Positions 1-6,193 of a DNA stretch of 8,976 bases are shown here, piece after piece. A program made the translations under genes and the position numbers. This DNA comes from an uncultured Erysipelotrichaceae bacterium. Lineage in GTDB: Bacteria; Bacillota_I; Bacilli_A; Erysipelotrichales; Erysipelotrichaceae. The stretch lies in the NCBI GenBank assembly GCA_902795875.1, contig CADBND010000017.1, forward strand, positions 1 to 8,976. The letters run 5' to 3'. Below the pieces are notes generated by a model that did not search any database, was not told where the DNA came from, and saw only the letters and a list, made by a program, of their open reading frames with translations. The first letter of the stretch is position 1, and the number at the start of each line of letters is the position of its first letter.

Positions 1-1
1 C

Positions 2-1213
2 AAGACAAAGTATAATGCCGATATCACGATCGATGGTGAGACTTTTCGTGATGTTTCTTTTTCGACAAAAGGGAATTCTTCCCTGATCTTTGTCGCCCTG
101 GATGAAAACAGCAGTCGCTACAGTTTCAAGGTCAATTTTTCCAAGAACAACAAGGAACAGACCTATCATGGTTTGGATAAACTGAGCCTCAACAATATCT
201 ATCACGATCCGACTTTCATGAGGGATCATCTGTGTTACATGTTGTTCGATAAGATGGGCGTTGCTTCTCCGGCGACTTCGTATGTCCTTCTGTATATCAA
301 CGGAGAGGAAAGAGGCCTCTATATGGCGTGTGAAGATGTGGAGAAGGGATTCTTAAAGAGACAATTCGGCAAAGAAGGCGTGATCTATAAGCCGGAATGT
401 GCGGGACTTGCGCTCGATATGGAATCGGGCAAGGATATCTTGAATGGCGGGGATCTCTACATTCCGGAGCCAAAGGGTGCCGATCTTGTATATATCGATG
501 ATCAGATCTCTTCCTATCCGGATATCTTCGAGAATGCGCAGACGCACAGTGAGGATGAAGACAAATACAGAGTCATCGGAGCCTTGAAGAAACTGAATGA
601 GAAAAAGAATCTTGAGGAGATACTGGATACCGATGAGGTGATCACATATTTCGCTTTACAGAGCTTTGTGCAAAACTATGACAGCTACATCGGACCGATG
701 TTGCATAACTATTATCTGTATGAAAGGGATGGAAGGCTTTCCATATTGCCTTGGGATTACAATTTGGCGTTTGGCCGGTTCTCTCATATCGATCCGGGAG
801 AATATTACCATTCACAGGACAATTTCATCAATTGCGGTATCGATACGCCTTTGATCTCGACGAAGGAAGGGGATCGTCCGCTTTTTGCCTGGATCGTGAA
901 TGAAGAGGAATACCTTAACAGATACCATGATATTTATGATTCGTTCTTAAGGGAATGCGTGGAATCGGGTCTTCTGAACAAAAAGATCGAGGAGACCTAT
1001 GAGCTGATCCGTCCTTATGTTGAAAAGGATAAGACGGCTTTCTATGATGTCACTGCGTTTGAAGAGGCAATAAAGCAGATGAAAGGATATCTGGAACTAA
1101 GATCTGCTTCCGTAAGAGCACAGCTTGACGGAAAGCTGGCAAGCCGCAGTGAGATGCAGAAAAAAGAAGACCAGATCGATACTTCCACAGTCGATCTGTC
1201 GAAATTGAGTTAA
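2..1213 (+). CDS. CotH-family kinase-like protein, 5' end outside window
   Basis: The reading frame is open from base 2 to the TAA at 1211-1213, giving 403 visible codons. The N-terminus lies upstream, so the ATG-like start near 173 is internal and not real. CotH-type landmarks appear in order. TKGNSS (65-82) is followed by a RYSFKVNFSK-like stretch and by LDKLSLNNIYHDPTFMRDHL (about 176-232). Next come LYINGEERGLYMACEDVE (about 290-343) and IYKPE. The family's most conserved block is NYDSYIGPMLHNYYLYE (674-724), continued by LSILPWDYNLAFG (to about 775). In Bacillus, CotH is a protein-kinase-fold enzyme that phosphorylates spore coat proteins. Homologues also occur in non-sporulating bacteria, often as surface proteins, and their substrate is unknown. 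A signal peptide cannot be assessed because the start is missing. The C-terminal 40 residues are hydrophilic and carry no membrane segment. The family call is firm; the function is inferred. Confidence 0.85.
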   Translation, partial: KTKYNADITIDGETFRDVSFSTKGNSSLIFVALDENSSRYSFKVNFSKNNKEQTYHGLDKLSLNNIYHDPTFMRDHLCYMLFDKMGVASPATSYVLLYINGEERGLYMACEDVEKGFLKRQFGKEGVIYKPECAGLALDMESGKDILNGGDLYIPEPKGADLVYIDDQISSYPDIFENAQTHSEDEDKYRVIGALKKLNEKKNLEEILDTDEVITYFALQSFVQNYDSYIGPMLHNYYLYERDGRLSILPWDYNLAFGRFSHIDPGEYYHSQDNFINCGIDTPLISTKEGDRPLFAWIVNEEEYLNRYHDIYDSFLRECVESGLLNKKIEETYELIRPYVEKDKTAFYDVTAFEEAIKQMKGYLELRSASVRAQLDGKLASRSEMQKKEDQIDTSTVDLSKLS

Positions 1214-1217
1214 GGAA

Positions 1218-1241
1218 AAGGGAGACCGTATGGCCTCCCTT
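1218..1241. terminator. Shared bidirectional terminator hairpin between convergent genes
   Basis: Arms AAGGGAG (1218-1224) and CTCCCTT (1235-1241) pair perfectly over 7 bp. The loop contains an additional CC/GG pair (1226-1227 with 1232-1233) after one mismatch. The hairpin lies 4 nt after the CotH-like stop and 6 nt after the stop of the convergent gene. It is followed by a T-rich stretch on the plus side (TTGTATTTCT) and is flanked by AAAA on the other side, so it could end transcripts from both directions. The U-tracts are imperfect. Confidence 0.65.
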
Positions 1242-1247
1242 GTATTT

Positions 1248-2549
1248 CTATGCCTTGACTTCGGCGTCGCCGAGGTCTTTTCCTTTGTTGAAGTTGCGGG
1301 CATTCTCCATGGTCTGTACAGCGATGGCCTGCATGGCTTCTCTGGTGAAGAAGGCCTGATGGGATGTCAGGACCAGCTGTGGGAACATCTGCAGTCTGGC
1401 GGTGATGGAATGGGGCATTGCCTCATCGGAACGGTCCATATAGACGTTTTCGTCTTCTCCTTCGTAGACATCAAGGGCGACAGCTTGAAATTTGCCGTTT
1501 TTGAGGGCTGTGATCAAAGCTTCGACGTCGATCAGCGGTCCCCTGGCTGTGTTTACCAGCATGACTCTGTCTTTCATCCGGGCGATGGCTTTTTCATCGA
1601 TCAGATGGTAGGTACCGCCATCTCCCATGATCAATGGTGCATGTAAGGAGATGAGGTCTGCTTTCTCCAGAAGTTCTTCCTTGGATACGTAAGTCAGCAA
1701 TCCCTCTTCTTCCAGTTTCTTATTGGGATAGGCATCCCAGCCTAGTACGTGCATCCCATAACCTTTGGCGATCCTGGCGAAACATTCACCGATCTTTCCG
1801 GTCCCCATGACACCGCAGACCTTGTTGTGAAGGTCGACACCGAGAAGTCCGGACAGAGCGAAGTTGTTTTCTCTGACTTTCCTGTCTGCCCGATGCAGAC
1901 GCCGATTGGCTTCCTGCAGGATGGCCATGGCGTGTTCGGCGACAGCATAGGGGGAGTAGGCAGGTACACGGGCGACTTTGATACCATATTGAGCACAGCG
2001 TTTCAGATCGACATTGTTGAAGCCGGCGCAGCGAAGTAAGATCAGCCTTATTCCTTCCTCATGTAAAACGTCAATGACTTCTTCGGGAGCTTCGTCGTTG
2101 ACGAAGATGCATACCGCATCATGTCCTTTGGCCAGAGCGGCAGTTTCAAGTGTAAGGCGGGATTCAAGATAGTCGATCTCGACATTGTATGTACCGGGTC
2201 CTTTTTCTTCTTCGAGTTTTGAGAAGAAGAGGCGGTCGTAGTCCTTGGTGTTGAAGAAGGCGATCTTCAATATGCTTGAGGCGGATTCTTCGATGCAGTC
2301 GTTGCAGACGAGGGCTTTGAGCTTGTCAACTTTTTCTTCTTCATCGATGCCTTCGATACTCACATTGAGCACATCGCCTTTTGCGGCGTTCAGAGACAGT
2401 ATCTGCAAGACGTCGTTTCCGTTTGCACTTTTTCCGTTACATTCTATGGTGACGGTACTTTTGATACCGACACAGAACTGGGCAATCAGTGCAGCCGGTC
2501 TGGCGTGGATACCGATCGGGTTTTCTACAACACAGCGAAAGCTTTTCAT
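1248..2549 (-). CDS. HPr phosphocarrier domain fused to D-lactate dehydrogenase-type 2-hydroxyacid dehydrogenase
   Basis: The protein has 433 residues. The chosen start is the ATG at 2549, preceded by AAGGAG (2565-2560) 10 nt upstream. An in-frame start at 2612 would lie upstream of the likely promoter and would break HPr numbering. Residues 1-90 are a full HPr domain: GIHARPA at 13-19 with phospho-acceptor His15 and Arg17, then NGKSANGND at 38-46. Without gaps, Asp46 occupies the place of the HPr kinase target Ser46. From about residue 93 (ILKIAFFNTKDYDRLFF) a complete D-LDH of the LdhA type follows. It has the NAD-binding motif GTGKIG (249-254), Asp272 after it, and Arg336 in NTARG. Asp360 and Glu365 lie in LDVYEGE, and His397 in TSHQAFFT, so the catalytic Arg/Glu/His set is intact. 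There is almost no linker. Expected reaction: pyruvate + NADH to D-lactate; hydroxypyruvate or another 2-keto acid is possible. The gene is monocistronic and divergent from the next operon. The HPr part is rich in cysteine (C6, C26, C37, C82, C85). Domain calls are firm; coupling of PTS state to dehydrogenase activity is inference. Confidence 0.93.
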   Translation of the reverse strand: MKSFRCVVENPIGIHARPAALIAQFCVGIKSTVTIECNGKSANGNDVLQILSLNAAKGDVLNVSIEGIDEEEKVDKLKALVCNDCIEESASSILKIAFFNTKDYDRLFFSKLEEEKGPGTYNVEIDYLESRLTLETAALAKGHDAVCIFVNDEAPEEVIDVLHEEGIRLILLRCAGFNNVDLKRCAQYGIKVARVPAYSPYAVAEHAMAILQEANRRLHRADRKVRENNFALSGLLGVDLHNKVCGVMGTGKIGECFARIAKGYGMHVLGWDAYPNKKLEEEGLLTYVSKEELLEKADLISLHAPLIMGDGGTYHLIDEKAIARMKDRVMLVNTARGPLIDVEALITALKNGKFQAVALDVYEGEDENVYMDRSDEAMPHSITARLQMFPQLVLTSHQAFFTREAMQAIAVQTMENARNFNKGKDLGDAEVKA

Positions 2550-2559
2550 GGTTGATATT

Positions 2560-2584
2560 CTCCTTGTCAGCTTCATTCTACCAT
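2560..2584 (-). promoter_or_regulatory. Extended -10 promoter and ribosome binding site of the HPr-LDH gene
   Basis: Read on the minus strand, ATGGTAGAAT (2584-2575) contains TGG followed by TAGAAT, an extended -10 element. No good -35 hexamer exists 17 bp upstream (AAAGGT). The predicted transcript would start near 2568 and have a leader of about 19 nt containing AAGGAG at 2565-2560. This supports the start at 2549 over upstream in-frame starts. Confidence 0.55.
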
Positions 2585-2604
2585 AGGATCTGAGAATACC
2601 TTTG

Positions 2605-2623
2605 TTTTTCACTTCATGAAAAA
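2605..2623. promoter_or_regulatory. 19-bp inverted repeat, candidate operator in the divergent control region
   Basis: TTTTTCA (2605-2611) and TGAAAAA (2617-2623) form a perfect 7-bp inverted repeat around a 5-nt spacer. It sits between the two divergent promoters. Its centre is about 46 bp upstream of the predicted start of the HPr-LDH transcript and about 57 bp upstream of that of the plus-strand operon. That position would suit a regulator acting on one or both genes. It does not match a cre or Rex site well, so the cognate regulator is unknown. Confidence 0.4.
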
Positions 2624-2658
2624 GGATATCTTTGTGTGCGCAGTTTTGCCTCGTATTT

Positions 2659-2664
2659 TATAAT
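2659..2664 (+). promoter_or_regulatory. -10 box (TATAAT) of the five-gene oxidoreductase/kinase operon
   Basis: A perfect TATAAT ends only 7 nt before the ATG at 2672, and no Shine-Dalgarno sequence lies between them. If this is the real -10, transcription would begin at about 2671-2672, giving a leaderless message. No convincing -35 is found: the nearest TTG-containing hexamer, TTGTGT at 2632-2637, is 21 bp away. The promoter may therefore need an activator. The alternative is a more distal promoter. Confidence 0.5.
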
Positions 2665-2671
2665 AGTATTG

Positions 2672-4093
2672 ATGTTTGATGTAACTATAATCGGAGCCGG
2701 TATATGCGGTTCCCTGATCGCTCACGAATTGAGCAAGTTCGATCTTGCGGTTTTGGTTCTAGAAAAGGAGAATGATGTAGCGGAAGGTGCTACCGGGGCA
2801 AACTCGGCGATGGTACACTCCGGTCACGATCCAAAACCGGGTTCTTTAAAGTGCAAATACAATCTCCTGGGCAACAGGATGTATCCCGCTCTTTGCGAAG
2901 AACTGAGAGTAAATTATGTCCCGATCGGTGCCTTTGTGGCTGCCGGCGGAAAAGAAGAAGAAGAGAAGCTGGATATCCTCATCTCACAATGTAAGGAAAG
3001 AGGTATTCCTTTTGAAGTGCTTGATGGAGATACAGCCAGAGAAACAGAGCCGAATCTTGCGGATCGTATCACGAAGGTGCTGTCTCTTCCCACGACGGGG
3101 ATCATAACACCCTGGGAAGTGAGTATCGCGGCCATGGAGGAGGCGATGCTCAATGGGACGAAACTGAAGCTGAATTATGAGGTCGTCTCCATAGAAAAGA
3201 AGGACGATCACTTTTTGATCAACGATGAAATAGAGACGAAGGTCCTGATCAATTGTGCCGGTGCACATTGCGATACGATAACGGAAATGCTGAGGCCTTC
3301 TCCTTATAAGGTCGGTGCCAAAAAAGGTGAATACTTCGTGCTGGATCATCTGAATGGTACATTTGTGAATCATGTCATCTATCCGGTCCCGACGGAAAAG
3401 GGGAAGGGTGTCCTGGCTGTTCCTACGGTCCATGGAAATGTAATGCTTGGCCCGAATTCGGAATTTGTTGAGGATGCTGAAGACGATGCGACCGGAGACG
3501 GTCTTGATTTCATCCGCAAAGAGATCGGAAAGACGGTAAAGAATGTTCCGTTTCATAAGATGATCCATACGTTTGCGGGTCTTCGTCCGCATATCGATCT
3601 GAATGATTTCTATATTCAGGAAGATGATCAGATCGAAAACTTCATCCATGTGGCAGGCATCGAATCCCCCGGTCTTTCGGCTGCTCCGGCGATCGCTCAG
3701 GATGTGGTGAATGATATGGTACTGCCCAAATTTGAATGTAAGAAAAAAGAAGGATATAAACGCCGTGAAAGATTCATCGATATTTCGAAAATGAATGAAG
3801 AAGAAGTCAATGCGCTGATCCAAAAGGATCCTTCTTTCGGGAAGATCGTATGCCGCTGTGAGAAGATATCGGAAGGTGTCATACGGGATGTGATACGGCG
3901 TGAGTGCGGCGCAAGGACGATAAAAGGCGTCAAGATGCGTTGCCGTCCGGGAATGGGTCGCTGTCAGGGCGGTTTCTGTGAACCTGAGGTTTTGAGGATC
4001 CTTTCGGAAGAACTGAAGGCGGATCCTTCTGAGATCCTTCTTGATCGGAAAGGTTCCAACGTCTGTGTGGCACTGGCCAAGGAGGATCTGTGA
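2672..4093 (+). CDS. GlpA-like FAD-dependent dehydrogenase with C-terminal [2Fe-2S] (BFD-like) domain
   Basis: The protein has 473 residues. The start at ATG 2672 puts the dinucleotide-binding strand at the N-terminus (FDVTIIGAGICG, with GAGICG at 8-13 and acidic Glu31 closing the fold). A GTG at 2636 would add 12 residues with no counterpart in the family. The DAO-fold part runs to about residue 350. It has EGATGANSAMVHSG (38-51), a family-typical flavin-contact region, and HVAGIESPGLSAAPAI near its end (326-341). Residues 390-440 form a bacterioferritin-associated-ferredoxin-like domain with CRC (C394, C396) and GMGRCQGGFC (C431, C436), the expected four [2Fe-2S] ligands. This layout matches anaerobic glycerol-3-phosphate dehydrogenase subunit A and related 2-hydroxyacid oxidases such as LhgO-like proteins. 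It overlaps the next gene by 1 nt. Its likely role is the catalytic flavoprotein oxidising a hydroxy substrate, classically sn-glycerol-3-phosphate to dihydroxyacetone phosphate, in a complex with the next two products. The substrate is not proven: no glycerol kinase or facilitator gene is in view. Confidence 0.88.
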   Translation: MFDVTIIGAGICGSLIAHELSKFDLAVLVLEKENDVAEGATGANSAMVHSGHDPKPGSLKCKYNLLGNRMYPALCEELRVNYVPIGAFVAAGGKEEEEKLDILISQCKERGIPFEVLDGDTARETEPNLADRITKVLSLPTTGIITPWEVSIAAMEEAMLNGTKLKLNYEVVSIEKKDDHFLINDEIETKVLINCAGAHCDTITEMLRPSPYKVGAKKGEYFVLDHLNGTFVNHVIYPVPTEKGKGVLAVPTVHGNVMLGPNSEFVEDAEDDATGDGLDFIRKEIGKTVKNVPFHKMIHTFAGLRPHIDLNDFYIQEDDQIENFIHVAGIESPGLSAAPAIAQDVVNDMVLPKFECKKKEGYKRRERFIDISKMNEEEVNALIQKDPSFGKIVCRCEKISEGVIRDVIRRECGARTIKGVKMRCRPGMGRCQGGFCEPEVLRILSEELKADPSEILLDRKGSNVCVALAKEDL

Positions 4094-5328
4094 TGGAAAG
4101 ACATCAGCTGGTGATCATCGGCGGTGGTTCTGCCGGAATTGCGGCCGCTTTAGGCGCCTATGAGAATGGACTGACGGATATCCTGGTGATCGAGAGGGAA
4201 AGCGAGTACGGCGGTATCCTTCAGCAATGTATCCACAACGGTTTCGGTCTGCATACATTCAATGAAGAATTATCCGGCCCTGCTTATGCGGAAAAGTATT
4301 ACGCTCTGATCAAAGATAACGAATGCATCCGGTTCCTTTATGATGCGGCTGTGATCAGGATAGAGGACAAGGTCATGACGGTGAGTTCACCGGAAGGAAT
4401 GAGAAAGGTCGAGGCACAGGCGATCATTGTTTCCACCGGCTGTCGGGAAAGACCGGCCGGAGCGATCGGTCTGAAGGGAAACCGCTGTGAGGGTGTCTAT
4501 ACAGCCGGTACGGCTCAGAAGTATCTGAACAAGGAAGGTTTCCTTGTGGGGAAGAAGGTCTTCATCCTCGGTTCGGGAGATATCGGTCTGATCATGGCCA
4601 GACGTATGACTTTGGAGGGTGCACAGGTGATCGGCGTTGCCGAACTGCAGCCTTATTCCAACGGTCTGGCAAGAAACATCAAACAGTGTCTGGAAGATTT
4701 CGATATCCCTCTGTATCTGTCTCATACCGTGGAATCGGTACATGGAAATGCGCGGCTTGAATACATCACTCTGATCGAAGTGGATAAAAATCTGAAGAAG
4801 ATCCCGGGTTCTGAAAGAAGGATCGACTGTGACTGCTTATTGCTGTCGGTGGGTCTGATCCCGGAGAATACGCTGATCGAAGATCTGGGTGTTAAACTTG
4901 ATAAACGTACGCGAGGTGCCATAGTCGATGACCGTTATATGAGCAGCATCGAGGGCATATTTGCCTGCGGTAATGCCTTGCATGTACACGATCTGGTGGA
5001 CTATGTTTCCCAGGAAGGGAAAAAGGCCGGAAAGGCGGCTGCCGATTATGTCTTAGGTGTTGAGCCGGAAGGAGAAAAGATCACAAACTACGTCAGTAAC
5101 GGTGTATCCTACATGGTCCCGCAATCCTTCCATAAAGGAAAAGACCTGGAATTCATGTTCCGGGTATCAAAGGTATTCGGTGAGTCCTTTATCCATGTTT
5201 ATGGAAAAGGACTGGATAAGAAGATAAAGAAACTCGGTATCGTACCGAGCGAGATGCAGAAGGTCCTTCTGAAGAAGGAGGACCTGGATTCTCTGGAGGG
5301 AGAACTTCACTGGGAGGTGGTCGAATGA
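4093..5328 (+). CDS. FAD/NAD(P)-dependent oxidoreductase, GlpB/opine-oxidase-like subunit
   Basis: The protein has 411 residues from ATG 4093, which overlaps the previous stop (TGATG). An ideal AAGGAGG (4079-4085) lies 7 nt upstream. A GTG three bases earlier is less well placed. The pyridine-nucleotide-disulfide-reductase fold carries two dinucleotide sites: GGGSAG at 10-15 for FAD and GSGDIG at 160-165 for NAD(P). STGCRERP (114-121) and IFACGNALHVHDLVDYVSQEG (289-309) match the FAD-closing motif of this group. No redox-active CxxC disulfide pair is present, so it is not a thioredoxin reductase-like enzyme. About 80 C-terminal residues continue beyond the core fold. In this conserved Firmicute arrangement it is the second subunit of the GlpA-like dehydrogenase and probably passes electrons between FAD, NAD and iron-sulfur centres. 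It overlaps the next gene by 4 nt (ATGA), which suggests coupled synthesis. The fold is secure; the subunit role rests on context. Confidence 0.87.
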   Translation: MERHQLVIIGGGSAGIAAALGAYENGLTDILVIERESEYGGILQQCIHNGFGLHTFNEELSGPAYAEKYYALIKDNECIRFLYDAAVIRIEDKVMTVSSPEGMRKVEAQAIIVSTGCRERPAGAIGLKGNRCEGVYTAGTAQKYLNKEGFLVGKKVFILGSGDIGLIMARRMTLEGAQVIGVAELQPYSNGLARNIKQCLEDFDIPLYLSHTVESVHGNARLEYITLIEVDKNLKKIPGSERRIDCDCLLLSVGLIPENTLIEDLGVKLDKRTRGAIVDDRYMSSIEGIFACGNALHVHDLVDYVSQEGKKAGKAAADYVLGVEPEGEKITNYVSNGVSYMVPQSFHKGKDLEFMFRVSKVFGESFIHVYGKGLDKKIKKLGIVPSEMQKVLLKKEDLDSLEGELHWEVVE

Positions 5329-5675
5329 ATCTGATCTGTATCAGCTGCCCGCGTGGCTGTCATCTCGAGGTGAATAAAGTGGGTTCCGAGGTCGTTGTGA
5401 AAGGCAATTCCTGTCCAAGAGGTGAGATCTATGCCCGCAACGAACTTCTTGATCCCAAGAGGACTCTGACGACGACGGTAGCGATCGAATCCTCGTCCTG
5501 CCGCAGGCTCCCGGTCATCTCTTCCGTTCCTCTTCCCAAGGGGAAAGTGATGGATGCCTGCAGAGCTTTAAAGGATGTCAGAGTGAAGGCTCCGGTCCAT
5601 CTTGGCGATGTGATTGTCAAGGGGGTATTGGGACTGGATGTCGATATCGTCGCTTCCAAGAGTATTGAAAAATGA
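5325..5675 (+). CDS. DUF1667 family four-cysteine protein, probable Fe-S subunit
   Basis: The protein has 116 residues. The ATG at 5325 overlaps the upstream stop by 4 nt, and GGGAGG lies just upstream (5312-5317). The N-terminus has Cys5, Cys8 and Cys12 (CISCPRGC) and Cys30 (GNSCPRG). This spacing resembles a [4Fe-4S] cluster site and is typical of DUF1667. The remaining sequence has no membrane segment. This family regularly follows the GlpA-like/GlpB-like pair in Firmicutes. It occupies the place that the iron-sulfur anchor GlpC has in enterobacterial glpABC, although it is far shorter and has no visible membrane-binding part. It is probably an electron-transfer or maturation subunit of the preceding flavoprotein pair. 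Cluster binding is inferred from cysteine spacing only. It overlaps the lipoprotein gene by 4 nt. Confidence 0.85.
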   Translation: MNLICISCPRGCHLEVNKVGSEVVVKGNSCPRGEIYARNELLDPKRTLTTTVAIESSSCRRLPVISSVPLPKGKVMDACRALKDVRVKAPVHLGDVIVKGVLGLDVDIVASKSIEK

Positions 5676-6193
5676 GAAAGATCCTGTCTTTACTGCTTAT
5701 AGCCTTTGTGCTGTTCGGATGTTCGCAAAGGGAAGACTTCTATGTCTTCTCTTTTGACGAACTCACGCTCGCGCCGGGCTATGACGATGTCGAATATCTG
5801 CGACTGGTCTTCGAATGTGATCTTCCGGAAACATTGGAAGCCGGAGAAAAGCTTTCTGATGTGGAGCTTTATTTCTGGGGGGAATACTTCGGAACGGTGG
5901 ATATCGTGAATGACAATAAGAAAGAGATCGCTATCGAAAAAGGTAAGATCAGCCGTCTGATCTTGTATCTGGACAATTTTCATGGAGACAGATATAAGCT
6001 TTCAGATACAGATCTCAGTGAAAGCGTAAAGGAGAACTGCGAGATGTTTTCGGGCGAATACATTGAGCGCAACGGTTATGCCTGTGCTTTCGGTAAGACG
6101 GTAGGAAAAAAGAAAAATGTCGTGATCCTGTACGGAGATATATTCGGCCTCGATCAGGATAGATTGGATCATATCGAGATCTATGTTGAATGA
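5672..6193 (+). CDS. Predicted lipoprotein of unknown function
   Basis: The protein has 173 residues. Its N-terminus is a textbook lipoprotein signal: MRK, then a hydrophobic stretch ILSLLLIAFVLFG, then the lipobox cysteine at residue 17 followed by SQRED. The mature part, about 157 residues, is acidic and soluble, with several short aromatic or hydrophobic strands. I do not recognise the family. Its start overlaps the DUF1667 stop by 4 nt (ATGA), and no convincing Shine-Dalgarno precedes it, so translation probably depends on the upstream gene. It also overlaps the kinase gene by 11 nt. A secreted, membrane-anchored protein inside an operon of cytosolic enzymes is odd. It could be a surface subunit, a substrate-binding partner or an accessory protein, but nothing in the sequence decides between these. 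Confidence 0.75.
   Translation: MRKILSLLLIAFVLFGCSQREDFYVFSFDELTLAPGYDDVEYLRLVFECDLPETLEAGEKLSDVELYFWGEYFGTVDIVNDNKKEIAIEKGKISRLILYLDNFHGDRYKLSDTDLSESVKENCEMFSGEYIERNGYACAFGKTVGKKKNVVILYGDIFGLDQDRLDHIEIYVE

Noticed and set aside
1230..1646. 138-codon plus-strand open frame opposite the dehydrogenase C-terminus
   Set aside because: It begins inside the terminator hairpin and has no ribosome site. It runs antisense to the conserved NAD-binding and catalytic region.
2550..2612. Upstream in-frame start that would add 21 residues before the HPr domain
   Set aside because: It lies upstream of the extended -10 box. The ATG at 2549 has its own AAGGAG and gives exact HPr numbering (His15).
2585..2660. 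Catabolite-responsive (cre) or Rex redox operator in the divergent region
   Set aside because: No stretch matches the cre core or TTGTGA-N-TCACAA pattern well enough. Only the TTTTTCA/TGAAAAA palindrome is convincing, and its regulator is unknown.
2636..2671. GTG start adding 12 residues to the GlpA-like protein
   Set aside because: The extra residues precede the conserved FAD-binding strand that normally begins the protein, and the segment overlaps the -10 box.
2984..3823. 279-codon minus-strand open frame opposite the GlpA-like gene
   Set aside because: It is antisense to a clearly conserved gene, has low-complexity hydrophobic/basic composition, no recognisable domain and no ribosome site. 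It is a shadow of the real frame.
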